From Amphritea sp. (lineage in GTDB: Bacteria > Pseudomonadota > Gammaproteobacteria > Pseudomonadales > Balneatricaceae), in NCBI GenBank assembly GCA_025800245.1, contig JAOXSA010000005.1, positions 62,001 to 126,000 on the forward strand: a stretch of 64,000 nt of DNA. The letters run 5' to 3'. Positions 25,807 to 36,300 of this stretch are shown piece by piece (positions within the stretch are counted from its first letter, which is position 1; each line of letters opens with the position of its first letter). Below the pieces are notes generated by a model, which made no database searches, was not told the origin of the DNA, and was given only the letters and a program-made list of their open reading frames with translations. The translations under genes and the position numbers were made by a program.

Positions 25807-28017
25807 ATGAGCCTGACACAGATATATCGCCTGACCACCGCCCTCGCGGTGTTACTCACGGCGGCGCTGACCTCGGTACTGTTTCAGCCCGCCAGACTGA
25901 TCACCGGGTATTTGCAGGAGTATCCCGAGGTTCGTCTGATGCATCTGGACGATGCGGTGATTGGTTTGCTTCTCGCGCTGATTCTGCTGCTGGCCTTTGA
26001 ACTGTATCAGGCCCGGCGCCTGTATAAAGTCAGTCAGAAACTGAAGCAGCACCGCAGCCGTCACGCTCAGTTACTGGACAGGTTGCCCTATGCGATTGCA
26101 GAACTGGATAATCAATTCCGTATTCATCACCATAATAACGGCCTGCAAACCCTGCAGAACACACTGGGAGAGCAGGCCATCAGGCAACAAATCACCGCTC
26201 TGAGTCAGCAATTCAGCCAGCTCGCCAGCTACGATCCTGCACACCTGGAACAGTGGTACACCGATAGTAAAGGTGAGCCCCACTGTATCGAATGGCAGCT
26301 CTATCGTTCAGGCGGAAATTATTTTCTGGCAGGCCGCGACATCACCCGCAGACTGGCAGAACAGAATAAACTGACCATTGCCGAACGGATTCTCGAGAAC
26401 ACCCCCATCGGCGTACTGGTGGCCGATACCAATAAACGGATTCAGTACATCAACCCGGCTTTTGAACAGGTCACAGGCTACTGTAGCCAGGAAGTACTGG
26501 GCCGCTCGCCAGCTATGCTCAGCTCTGGTAAGCAGGGCCCTGAGTTTTACTCTGAGATGTATGATGTGCTGGAAAAAGAGGGCTACTGGCAGGGTGAAAT
26601 CTGGAACCGCAAACGGAATGGCGATATCTATCTGGAATGGCTCTCCATCACCTCATTAAAAGATGATCACGGCAAAGCCACCCACTATATCGGTATGTTT
26701 TCCGAATTTACCGCTCAGGAGTTGGTTAAAGAAAAACTGCGGACCCTCGCTTACTATGATGGCCTGACCTCCCTGGCCAACCGGGCCCTGTTCAACGATC
26801 ATCTGAAACGGATGCTCGGCCAGATACGCAGCAAAAAGCTCTGCGTTATTTTCATCGATATAGATGGCTTTAAACGGATCAACGACAGTCTCGGCCATCC
26901 GGTCGGCGATCAGCTACTGGTCGCTATCGCAAAACGCCTGAAAGAGCACAGCCGTGACAGCGATATTATCGCTCGCTGGGGCGGTGATGAGTTCATCATG
27001 GCGATCGAGGTGAGTGACAGCCACCAGGGGGTAGAGCAGTTCTGCAATAAGCATCTGTATCAACTCAAACAGCCATTCATTATTGGTGGCCGTGAACTGA
27101 GCATTACCGCCAGTATGGGCGTCAGCATTCATGGCGATGATGCCCGCAGCACCTCAGAGCTGATCCGCAATGCGGATATCGCCATGTTTCAGTCCAAGAA
27201 ACTGGGTAAGAATCGCTTCGAGATCTTCTCGCCTTCGCATCACGAAGAGCTGATGGAGAGCATGGAGATTGAGAACCGCCTGCGCATCGCCATCAAAGAA
27301 CAGCAGATCGATGTTCACTTCCAGCCCCAGATCCACCAGCCGGATAATTCAATTATCGGGCTCGAAGCACTGGCCCGCTGGCATGATCCGATCATCGGCC
27401 CGGTTCCCCCCCAGAAATTTATCCGTATCGCTGAAGAAACCGGGCTGATCCATGAACTCAGCGTGCTGATTTTTCAGACCTCTCTGGAGCGGTTTAAAGC
27501 CCTGCAGCTGGTCGATCCTCACCTCATGCTGTCGGTGAATCTGTCCGCCACTCAGCTGCAGGAAAGCTACCTGCCGGAAACCCTGAAACACATTACCGGC
27601 AACCTCAGCATCGATCCGGCCCGCATCAAGCTGGAGATTACTGAAGACGTGCTGATGTCCGATATTGAGCGCTCCATCAGCAACACCAGCCAGCTTAAAG
27701 AACTGGGATTCCAGATCTCGCTGGATGATTTCGGTATTGGCTACTCCTCACTGAGTTACCTGAAAGATCTGGATATCGATGAGATCAAAATCGACCGCTC
27801 TTTTGTTAACGGTCTTAATAACTCCGATCGCAACAAAGCGATTATCCAGGCCATCGTCGCGATGAGCCAGGTTCTGAGCATTGACTGTATTGTCGAGGGT
27901 GTGGAAACCGAAGCACAGCTTGAAGAGCTGACCCGGATGGGCTGCGATAATTTTCAGGGCTACCTGTTTCATAAACCGATGCCTGAAGCGGAGCTATCAA
28001 CGATACTCAGTCATTAA
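25807..28017 (+). CDS. membrane PAS-GGDEF-EAL cyclic-di-GMP protein
   Basis: The protein (736 residues) has two N-terminal membrane segments (about 8-30 and 50-70). A divergent PAS-like region and a clear PAS domain follow (about 195-310, VADTNKRIQYINPAFEQVTGY and LGRSPAMLSSGKQGPEFY). GGDEF (about 315-475) has an intact active site ARWGGDEFIMAIE, and EAL (about 490-735) has IGLEALARW and DDFGIGYSSLSYLKDL. Both catalytic sites look functional, so it could make or break cyclic-di-GMP. AAGGGA precedes the start. The stop overlaps the end of the convergent hydroxylase gene by 11 bp. Confidence 0.95.
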   Translation: MSLTQIYRLTTALAVLLTAALTSVLFQPARLITGYLQEYPEVRLMHLDDAVIGLLLALILLLAFELYQARRLYKVSQKLKQHRSRHAQLLDRLPYAIAELDNQFRIHHHNNGLQTLQNTLGEQAIRQQITALSQQFSQLASYDPAHLEQWYTDSKGEPHCIEWQLYRSGGNYFLAGRDITRRLAEQNKLTIAERILENTPIGVLVADTNKRIQYINPAFEQVTGYCSQEVLGRSPAMLSSGKQGPEFYSEMYDVLEKEGYWQGEIWNRKRNGDIYLEWLSITSLKDDHGKATHYIGMFSEFTAQELVKEKLRTLAYYDGLTSLANRALFNDHLKRMLGQIRSKKLCVIFIDIDGFKRINDSLGHPVGDQLLVAIAKRLKEHSRDSDIIARWGGDEFIMAIEVSDSHQGVEQFCNKHLYQLKQPFIIGGRELSITASMGVSIHGDDARSTSELIRNADIAMFQSKKLGKNRFEIFSPSHHEELMESMEIENRLRIAIKEQQIDVHFQPQIHQPDNSIIGLEALARWHDPIIGPVPPQKFIRIAEETGLIHELSVLIFQTSLERFKALQLVDPHLMLSVNLSATQLQESYLPETLKHITGNLSIDPARIKLEITEDVLMSDIERSISNTSQLKELGFQISLDDFGIGYSSLSYLKDLDIDEIKIDRSFVNGLNNSDRNKAIIQAIVAMSQVLSIDCIVEGVETEAQLEELTRMGCDNFQGYLFHKPMPEAELSTILSH

Positions 28018-29029
28018 TCCGGCTACTTTGTTCGCGAGCAGTCCGGGCTGCCGTTTCTTTACGACGCTCTGACAGCAAACGCCAGGCATTCCTGAACGGT
28101 ACCCAGTACAGCTGCAGACAGCTGTGAAATTCGGTCTGATAGGTACTTGAGATACCAAACCGGACATGCTCATTACTCTTTGGCAGATGATAGGTACCGA
28201 ACAGCAGATCCCAGAACGGAAACAGAAAGGCAAAATTCTTATCGATATGGTCAGGATGATAGCTGTGATGGATATGATGATGAGCCGGACAACCAAACAC
28301 TTTACACAACGGATCAGGACAGCGTAACCAGATATGTGAGTGGCGCAGATTGTAGCCCAGGAAATTAAAAGCAAACATCAGTGCAGGCAACCCCAGCACT
28401 AACGGCATCGAAGGCACATACCCGAGCACCCTGCTGAACACCACAGCCCCCGCACCATAGCTGAACCCAACCACTGACAGATAGACGATATTATCCACCG
28501 GATGCTCCCGATAGTTAGTCAGCGGATGCATGACCTCAGCACTGTGATGAACTTTGTGAAACTCCCACAGTAACGGGATTCGGTGCTGCATCATATGCAC
28601 CAAGAAAGCTGCAAAATCTACCAACGCCACCAGGAAGAACATATACACCACGCCCAGCCAGCTGAAACCCACCGAGGCCTCCCTCCTGTTAACCTCACCC
28701 AATAAGTCGTAGGCAAAACCGGTAAAGCTGCCAAGAATAATGCCGCCGACCGAGACCAGGAACAGCTGATGAAAAAAGAAGTAGCGTACATCCAGCCAGG
28801 CGGAAGGATGGCTCCATACCGAGCGAGGTAACAGAAAGCGCCTGAAGCCTCGTACAGACAGGTCCTCCCCTGCAGCCAGGCCACGGCGGTAATACACGAG
28901 AAATGCAAACAACAGCGCACTGATCAGGTACAGACCAAAAATTCGTTGACCCGGCGTCAGCGGATACAGCAACACCTGCAGCACACGCCCCTGAAGGTAT
29001 GCATAGACTTCTGTGATCAGCTCCAGCAT
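28007..29029 (-). CDS. fatty acid hydroxylase/sterol desaturase family membrane protein
   Basis: The 340-residue multi-span membrane protein has the His boxes that hold a di-iron centre in this superfamily: HMMQHR (first), HKVHHS (second) and HHHIHHS (third), with an extra LRHSH. Members hydroxylate or desaturate lipid or sterol-like substrates; which one here is not clear. A second member of the family lies at 30754-31734, on the other side of the DUF4856 gene. The two share the motif layout but not close identity. Its start region lies about 115 bp from the candidate Fur box at 29145, so the box could serve this gene as well. Confidence 0.92.
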   Translation of the reverse strand: MLELITEVYAYLQGRVLQVLLYPLTPGQRIFGLYLISALLFAFLVYYRRGLAAGEDLSVRGFRRFLLPRSVWSHPSAWLDVRYFFFHQLFLVSVGGIILGSFTGFAYDLLGEVNRREASVGFSWLGVVYMFFLVALVDFAAFLVHMMQHRIPLLWEFHKVHHSAEVMHPLTNYREHPVDNIVYLSVVGFSYGAGAVVFSRVLGYVPSMPLVLGLPALMFAFNFLGYNLRHSHIWLRCPDPLCKVFGCPAHHHIHHSYHPDHIDKNFAFLFPFWDLLFGTYHLPKSNEHVRFGISSTYQTEFHSCLQLYWVPFRNAWRLLSERRKETAARTAREQSSRIND

Positions 29030-29144
29030 TGCCCCCTCCGGTGACTCAGCCTCCGATTAGTAACGCATTAAAGCATAGCTCCGAATTGCCAGACCCACAG
29101 AGAAGATCTCAATGACTTATGTCAATGGGAGCTATTCTTATTCA

Positions 29145-29163
29145 TATAATGAGAATGTTTCTC
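29145..29163. promoter_or_regulatory. candidate Fur box between hydroxylase and DUF4856 genes
   Basis: TATAATGAGAATGTTTCTC matches the 19-bp Fur consensus at 14 of 19 positions by eye. An overlapping inverted repeat ATTCTTATT-n5-AATGAGAAT starts upstream at 29134. It lies 116 bp before the DUF4856 start and in the divergent promoter area of the hydroxylase. Confidence 0.65.
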
Positions 29164-29278
29164 AGTAGTATTCGTAATTTAACTATGGTACCGTCTTGAC
29201 CCAACAAACTTCGGGGCCTGTTTTTTCCCATACTGACAGGCCAACTGAACCACTTGCTGTTAAAGGTTGAGAACTAAG

Positions 29279-30679
29279 ATGCAACTGAAAAAAATCGTTT
29301 CTGCGGTAGCGCTGGCGTCTGTCGCTACATTTGTACAGGCTGAAGGCAAAAGTTACGCTGATTTCCCGGTCACCGTAAAAGGCTATCAGGGCAATGCTGA
29401 GCACTCTGTTGCTTACACCGGCCAGATGGCTCGCCACACGCTGCACAACTCCCTGAAGAAACTGGTAGGTTCATCTGACGGTACCGGCAGCGCAGAACAA
29501 CTGGCGAAACTGAACGCCTATTTCGCTGGCAAAGACGCCGGTCGTGCAATCATCGACCCACGCTCTAAAGATGGTTTCCCGGTACTGCAGACAGAAGTGG
29601 ATCAGCTGTCCAAAGGTAAAAACCTGGCGGGTAAAGCGTACAAAGGCGCAGTATCCGGCTGGCCTGGCAGCATGACCGGTCAGGAAGTACTGGCATTTAT
29701 GCTGGAAAAAGCGGCGGCGTCTGAAAAAGGCTATGACAAATTGCACGGCCTGGACTACGTTCAGCTGGTCAGCAAATTCGCCATGGGCGCAGTATTCTAC
29801 AATCAGGCTGTGGATAACTACCTGGACGAAAAACTGGCTGCAGACACTAAGCCAAACAACAAAGCTTACAAAGACGGCAAGCCATACACCGGTAAAGAGC
29901 ACGTATGGGACGAAGCATTCGGTTACTTCGGTGCACCAGCACATGCGCTTGAGCTGACTCCTGCTCAGGTTTACAACATTGCCAAAGGCAAAGACCTGCA
30001 AGCGGCTGATAAAGACGGCGACGGCAAAGTCAGCCTGTACACTGAAATGGCTTATGCCCATGCTTACTACGCTGCAGCAGCGGATAAGGGCGGCAAAACC
30101 AACTACCTGCACACCATTACTCAGGCATTTGTCGATGGTCGTCAGCTGATCACCGACGCTGATGGTAAAGCGCTGAGCGATTCTGAACGCGCTAAACTGC
30201 GTGAATACGCTGCAGTTATCGCCGACAACTGGGAAAAAGTACTGGCCGAGGCGGTATTTAAGTACGCTGGTTCTACTTACAAGGATATCGAAGCACTGAA
30301 TGCAGCGCTGGAGTCCGGTGAAGATGTCGGTAAAATTGTCCGCAAATACGCTAAGCACTGGGGCGAGCTGAAAGGCTTTGCTATGGCAATGCAGGTCAGC
30401 GGCAAAGATCTGGGCGCAGCTGGCGTACAACTGGATCGCCTGATCGGTTTCAGCCCGGTAATGATCGGTAATACTCAGATCACCGGCATCGACGCTGACG
30501 GCAACTACCAGCAGAGCAACACCGTATCTCTGGATGAGTACATGCTGCAGATGCTGAAAGTTCAGCAACTGATGGTGGATGAGTTTGGCGTTGAAGCACG
30601 CGGTAAAGACGTGCTGGCAAGCCTGGACAACCTGGTTGAGAAGCTGGGTGCAAAAGCAGCTGAAGCTGAAAACGACTGA
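29279..30679 (+). CDS. DUF4856 domain-containing exported protein
   Basis: The start at 29279 (MQLKKIVSAVALASVATFVQAEG) gives a clean Sec signal peptide; an upstream in-frame TTG at 29267 adds only four residues. The mature ~450-residue protein has the DUF4856 traits (FPVTVKGYQGNAEHSVAYTGQMARHTLHNSLKKLVG; VWDEAFGYFGAP). It also contains a Ca-binding-like DKDGDGKVS. DUF4856 proteins resemble the iron-regulated imelysin group and often lie in iron-responsive loci; a candidate Fur box upstream agrees with this. Periplasmic or surface location is expected. Molecular function is unknown. A strong terminator follows directly. Confidence 0.88.
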   Translation: MQLKKIVSAVALASVATFVQAEGKSYADFPVTVKGYQGNAEHSVAYTGQMARHTLHNSLKKLVGSSDGTGSAEQLAKLNAYFAGKDAGRAIIDPRSKDGFPVLQTEVDQLSKGKNLAGKAYKGAVSGWPGSMTGQEVLAFMLEKAAASEKGYDKLHGLDYVQLVSKFAMGAVFYNQAVDNYLDEKLAADTKPNNKAYKDGKPYTGKEHVWDEAFGYFGAPAHALELTPAQVYNIAKGKDLQAADKDGDGKVSLYTEMAYAHAYYAAAADKGGKTNYLHTITQAFVDGRQLITDADGKALSDSERAKLREYAAVIADNWEKVLAEAVFKYAGSTYKDIEALNAALESGEDVGKIVRKYAKHWGELKGFAMAMQVSGKDLGAAGVQLDRLIGFSPVMIGNTQITGIDADGNYQQSNTVSLDEYMLQMLKVQQLMVDEFGVEARGKDVLASLDNLVEKLGAKAAEAEND

Positions 30680-30716
30680 TCAGATGGGGCACTTACCGGC
30701 CCCGAAATGATCCGAA

Positions 30717-30752
30717 ACCAGCACTGTCGCAACAGTGCTGGTTTTTCTGTTT
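30717..30752 (+). terminator. terminator after the DUF4856 gene, abutting the next start codon
   Basis: ACCAGCACTGT-cgca-ACAGTGCTGGT is a perfect 11-bp stem followed by TTTTTCTGTTTT. The ATG of the next gene follows one base later, so readthrough or a promoter inside this element is needed to express that gene. Confidence 0.95.
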
Positions 30753-30753
30753 T

Positions 30754-31734
30754 ATGATGTTTGAAACATTTTTTACCGACTACTACCAGTCAATCAGTGA
30801 AACCCTGCTGAGCCCTCGTAAGCGGGTCTTCTGGGGTTATCTGCTGCTGGCCGGGCTGATCGGACTGATCTGGCTGAAATGGCGTACCCGGGGTAGTTGG
30901 TCAGAACAACTCAGAAGCATACTGAGCCCTTCCGTCTGGTGGTCGGAATCAGCTCGTGCAGACTACAAAATCCTACTCATCAACCGCGCCTTTATGCTCG
31001 GCATTGCACCAGCGCTGTTTACCCAGACCGCATTAGCAACCGCAATTTTTCTCCAGCTCTATGAGCTGTTCGGCAGTCGCCCCCTGCCCGCCAGTCTTTT
31101 GCCTGACTGGGGTGTTGCGATCTGTTTTACCCTGTTTTTCTTTCTCCTGGACGACTTCGCCCGCTACTTTGTGCATATGATCATGCACCGGATACCGGCG
31201 TTGTGGGCATTTCATAAGGTACATCACTCTGCCCGCACCATGACCCCGTTCACCGTACTGCGCACTCATCCCGTGGAAGGTATTCTGTTCGGCCTGCGCA
31301 GCGTTTGCGTACAGGGCATCAGTATCGGTCTGTTCCTGTTCCTGTTTGGTGATCAGGTTGATCTGGTCACCGTGCTCGGGGTGAACATTTTCGTCTTTGT
31401 TTTTAATGTGGCCGGATCAAACCTGCGCCATTCTCATGTCGCTATTCACTACTGGCCGTGGCTGGAGAAAATCCTGATCTCGCCGGCTCAGCATCAGATT
31501 CACCACTCCACTCTGCCCCGGCACTTTGATCGTAACTTCGGTGCAGTACTGGCTATCTGGGATCGCATAGGCGGTAGTCTGACTCTGTCAGAGCCGGAAA
31601 CAGAGCTGAAATTTGGCGTCTCGGACAGGGTAACCGCCGGGGAACAGAGCCTGAAGAATCTTTATCTTGCGCCTTTCGGAGAAGCGTTCCGGAGCCTGGT
31701 CAGGCTATTGCGCAAGAACACTCAGCAGCGATAA
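30754..31734 (+). CDS. second fatty acid hydroxylase/sterol desaturase family protein
   Basis: The 326-residue multi-span membrane protein has the di-iron His boxes HMIMHR, HKVHHS and HQIHHS, plus LRHSH. Two ATGs stand together at 30754 and 30757. No Shine-Dalgarno is visible because the upstream bases are the T-tract of a terminator, which suggests low or conditional expression. It and the gene at 28007 flank the DUF4856 gene, and the three may form one functional locus. Substrate unknown. Confidence 0.9.
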   Translation: MMFETFFTDYYQSISETLLSPRKRVFWGYLLLAGLIGLIWLKWRTRGSWSEQLRSILSPSVWWSESARADYKILLINRAFMLGIAPALFTQTALATAIFLQLYELFGSRPLPASLLPDWGVAICFTLFFFLLDDFARYFVHMIMHRIPALWAFHKVHHSARTMTPFTVLRTHPVEGILFGLRSVCVQGISIGLFLFLFGDQVDLVTVLGVNIFVFVFNVAGSNLRHSHVAIHYWPWLEKILISPAQHQIHHSTLPRHFDRNFGAVLAIWDRIGGSLTLSEPETELKFGVSDRVTAGEQSLKNLYLAPFGEAFRSLVRLLRKNTQQR

Positions 31735-31755
31735 AAGCAGCCCACCCGCTAAGCC

Positions 31756-33072
31756 TCAGGCCTCCAGCTTGCGATACAAGGTTCTGAGGCTGCAACCGGC
31801 AACCTCTGCCATCTCAGCTTTATCCGGATAGCTGAGTTGCAGGGCCTGGAGATAACGCTTTTCCAGCTGCTCCAGCGAGACGCCCTGCTCTGCCAGTTCC
31901 CTGAGACTACCAGCCTCTGCCGCCGTCGGAGCCCGGGCTGGTAACAGGGTCAGACTGCGGGCGATGACCGCCGCATCGATCTGATCACCGGTTCGCAGAA
32001 TTACCGCCCGCTCCAGAATATTTTTCAGCTCACGGACGTTACCCTTAAACGGCTGCTTCATCAGCAGCTGCATCGCCTCTCTGGTGAGTTGCAGCGGCTG
32101 TTTGTCTTCCAGCCGCAGCAGAATACTCTGCACCAATAGCGGCAGGTCATCCCGCCGCTCAGCCAGTGATGGCAGGGTGATCGGAAAAGTACTGATACGG
32201 TGGAACAGATCTTCCCGGAATTCACCCCGGGCAACCATGCCCTGAAGATCTTTGTGGGTAGCACACACCAACCTGAAGTCAGCGGCACTGGGCATACTGT
32301 CCCCCACCGGCCGGAATGTTTTGGTCTCAATCAGGCGCAGGAGCTTCACCTGCAGATGCAGGGGCACATCACCCACTTCATCCAGAAACAGGGTGCCGCC
32401 ATGGGCCGATTGCACCAGGCCTGGCCGGGACTGAGTCGCACCGGTAAATGCGCCTTTTACATGGCCGAACAGCTCACTCTCGAACAGACTGTCTGTCAGG
32501 CCGGAGCACTCAACGGTGACAAAAGGTTTGGATGCCCGGATGCTGACCGAGTGCAATGCCTGCGCGGCCAGCTCTTTACCCGCACCGGATGCCCCCATCA
32601 GCAGCACATTGGTGTCCGTTCTGCCGACCCGCTGAATCAGCTCCACCATCTCATTGAAGGCTTTGCTCCGACCAATCATCTTGTTGGCAATCGGTTCGGC
32701 ACTGACCTCTCTGATCGGCTTCATGACCTCGATAAAGTAAGGCCGTTCATTCACATCCGCGATTGGGATGGTATCAATGCCCACATGCTCTTTGCCCTGT
32801 GGCGTATTATGAATATGCAGAACACTCGCGCGCTTTCCGCTGCGCCGGGCAGCCTGCATCGGACAGGTCTCGCCCTCCAGATCACAGGGGCGCTGATAAC
32901 CGTGAGACAGGTCATAACATTTCGCCGAAGGCCTGTTCTGCAACCCTCCGAAGCGGAAATCATAACTGCTGTTACTGGCAACAACATTGTAATCAGCATC
33001 AATCAGCACCGCCGGATCATCATAGCCATCCAGCACATTACGCATGGTTTTCAACCAGTTATCAGAGGTCAT
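31756..33072 (-). CDS. sigma-54-dependent activator with Cys-containing PAS sensor
   Basis: The 438-residue protein has an N-terminal PAS-like sensor (about 10-120), a central AAA+ domain and a Fis-type HTH. In the AAA+ domain, Walker A is GASGAGKE, the sigma-54 contact loop is [17 protein letters not shown], and Walker B is [11 protein letters not shown]. The HTH is [20 protein letters not shown]. It should activate sigma-54 promoters. The sensor has three cysteines, C52, C63 and C70 ([20 protein letters not shown]), a cluster suited to a metal, iron-sulfur or redox signal; this is inference. No receiver domain is present. Its target is not obvious: the adjacent genes are the hydroxylase (convergent) and the GGDEF-EAL gene (divergent). 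Confidence 0.94.
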   Translation of the reverse strand: MTSDNWLKTMRNVLDGYDDPAVLIDADYNVVASNSSYDFRFGGLQNRPSAKCYDLSHGYQRPCDLEGETCPMQAARRSGKRASVLHIHNTPQGKEHVGIDTIPIADVNERPYFIEVMKPIREVSAEPIANKMIGRSKAFNEMVELIQRVGRTDTNVLLMGASGAGKELAAQALHSVSIRASKPFVTVECSGLTDSLFESELFGHVKGAFTGATQSRPGLVQSAHGGTLFLDEVGDVPLHLQVKLLRLIETKTFRPVGDSMPSAADFRLVCATHKDLQGMVARGEFREDLFHRISTFPITLPSLAERRDDLPLLVQSILLRLEDKQPLQLTREAMQLLMKQPFKGNVRELKNILERAVILRTGDQIDAAVIARSLTLLPARAPTAAEAGSLRELAEQGVSLEQLEKRYLQALQLSYPDKAEMAEVAGCSLRTLYRKLEA

Positions 33073-33329
33073 AAAGTTCGCTTCCGGGCATATAAGCAGA
33101 ATCTAATAATGGCAAAAAGCTGTGCAGTCTACTACCTCACATCACCATCAAATCGCTTTCTTCTGATCTGAGTCGGTCACCGCCTGACTACCTGATCCAA
33201 GCCGACTTTCAAACAGATGTTGGCTAACCAATCTGGGGAATCCCGGCCAATCAGCCCCCGCAGGACATGCTAAAGTGGACCTCCATTTTTCCGTATATTT
33301 AAACAGGTTATTCCACAGGAGTAGATGTC

Positions 33330-36300
33330 CTGATCCTGCGCCACAAGATCGTTTTCGCTTTCCTGCTCTCCCTCATTGCGGGAGTACTGCTGGTGTCTCT
33401 GTTCCTGGAGCACAGCCTGAAGGCCTTTGCTGTTGATCACTGGTCCCGCAACCAGATGCTGGTCGTTAACACGCTCAGCAATCGTATCCACGGCAAGATC
33501 CATGACGCCCGCAGATTACTGGAATACACCGCCAGCCAGCCGCTGTTTCAATCGCTCGACAGCGCGGATCAGATCAATCTGGAGGTCAGCGGTATTCCCG
33601 CCCGCCAGGAAACAGAAAAGCGGCGGGTACTGAGTCAGCTGTCTATGGCAGAAGGGCCGTTCTCGCTGAACTTTATCGTCCTGCCCAATGGTGATCATTA
33701 CCTGACAAGCCCCTATGCGGTGCAGAAAACACTGCAGCAGTACAATTTGTCCAGCCGGACCTATTTCCAACAAACCCGGGCCAGCGGCGATACGGTAATC
33801 TCTGACAGCTATCTGGGCGCCGACGGCAAACTGGCGATCGCAATCAACACCCCACTGAGAGATAAAAACCAGCAACTGGTCGGCTATCTTGGCGGCGTTA
33901 TTCATCTGAATGACCTGTCGGAGATGCTCAGCAGTGACAAGATCGCGCCGTTTGAAAAAGCCGCCCTGCTGGATAGCCAGGGCACTCTGATTGCCCACTC
34001 CGACAATAGAGTAATCAATAACCTTGCCAATCAATCCCAGTCCGCTTATCTGAGCCAGCTACAGTACTGGCATCAGCTACTGTCGAATCAGACCAGCACC
34101 GACGCCCGGACTCAACAGAGCGTCGACGCAAACGGCGAACAATGGCTGAACTTTATTAAGCCTATGCCCGGCGGCTGGACTCTGATCATTCAACGCCGTA
34201 TCGACAGTGTGCTGGGAGATTTCACCCGTCATATCAGTGATACGATTCTGCTGATCGGCTTCATTCTGCTATCGGTCTGTGGTTTCGGCATCTGGGTGTC
34301 GATGATTCTCAGCGGTCGCTGGGCAGCCACCGCACAAAAACTGAAGCAGGCTAATGACTCGCTGGAAACTCACGTCGAGAAACGCACCAAAGAACTGAAT
34401 CAGACCAAACAACAGTTACAGCTGGCTCTGGAAGGTTCCAGCCTGGGTCTGTGGGACTGGTATATCGATAGCGGCAAAACCATTCTGGATGACAACTGGG
34501 GCCGACTGCTGGGCCTGAATGTACTTGAGATGCAGCCGACGACGATCGACTCCTGGCTGGAACGGGTACACCCTGATGACCGTAAATTTCTGCTACAGTT
34601 TACCCGGCACAAATCCGGCTACCGCCATGTGGAATGCGTACTGCGTATGCAGCATCGCAATGGCGACTGGCTATGGATTGAATGTCGCGGCATGATCGCC
34701 AGATATAATCGAGAAGGCACCCCCTCCCGGCTGATTGGTACCGTCCGGGATATCAGTATGCGCAAAGAGACCGAAGCGCAGCTACGCCAGTCCGCCCGGG
34801 TATTTGAGCATGCCCATGAAGGGATCATGATCACCGACAGCAGCAACCGCATCATCAATGTCAATCGCGCCTTCACCGAGCTGACCGGCTACACCTATGA
34901 TGAGGTTGTCGGTCAGCATCCGAGTATCCTCAATTCCGGCCATCAGTCGAAAGAATTCTATTCCAAGCTATGGTACGACCTGGATTCTCAGGGCTACTGG
35001 AAGGGCGAAATCTGGAACCGCAAAAAGAATGGCGAACTCTACGCCGAACAACTGACCATCACAGCACTGCGTAACAGCTCCGGTGAGACCGACCAGTATA
35101 TCGGCATTTTCTCAGATATTACCCACATCAAAGAGCAGCAGAACCGCCTTGAACAGATGGCTCACTATGATGCGCTGACCGGCTTACCCAACCGGATTCT
35201 GCTGGCAGACCGCATGGAGCAGACGCTGTCCCATACCAACCGTATGGAAAACCTGCTTGCGGTTGCCTACCTCGACCTGGATGACTTTAAGCCGATAAAC
35301 GACCGGCTCGGCCATGCAGTGGGCGACAAGCTGCTGGTTGCCGTCGCTAAGCGTCTGAAGGAATGTGTCCGGGGGGATGACACCGTATCCCGTCTGGGCG
35401 GCGATGAGTTTGTCCTGCTACTGCCGGAACAGGAAAGCGTTGAGCAGAGTAATCTGGCCATCGACCGGATTATCAAGAAGCTGACCGAGCCTTACTATAT
35501 CAAAGGTAACAAGCTGACAGTGTCAGCCAGTATCGGCATCAGCCTCTACCCGCTGGATAACTCCGACGCCGACACCCTGCTGCGCCATGCCGATCAGGCG
35601 ATGTACACCGCCAAGCAAGCAGGTCGCAATCGCTATCACTACTTTGATCCGAACCTGGAACAGGTTGCCAAACAGCAGCAGGACGCCCTCAGTGGCATTG
35701 AGCACGCGCTGGAACACAACGAGTTTGCGCTGTTCTATCAGCCCAAGGTGAATATGCGTACCCGGCAGGTGATCGGCGCCGAAGCACTGATCCGCTGGCA
35801 GCACCCGGAGCATGGTCTGCTGTTCCCGGACAGTTTCCTGCCCGCCATCGAAAACACCCGCCTTTCCGTTGAACTGGGCCACTGGGTCATCGGTCAGGCA
35901 CTGATGCAGCTGAATGAATGGCATCAGCAGGGCCTGAGACTCAATATCAGCGTCAATATCGCCGCCCGGCACCTCGAGAGCGAACATTTCATTCCGCGCC
36001 TTAAAGAGCTTCTGGTGCACTATCCGGACCTGCCAGCTCAGTCTCTTGAGCTGGAGATACTGGAGACCTCAGCGCTGGAAGAGATGACTAAGGTTGCCCT
36101 GATCATCGATGAATGCCATAAGCTGGGTATCACTGTTGCATTGGACGACTTCGGTACCGGCTACTCTTCCCTGACCTACTTCAAACGTCTGCCGGTGGAT
36201 ACCGTGAAGATCGATCGCTCTTTTGTGATCGATATGCTGGAGGATGAAGAAGACCTGACCATTGTCGAGGGCGTAATTGGCCTGGCTAACGCATTCCAGC

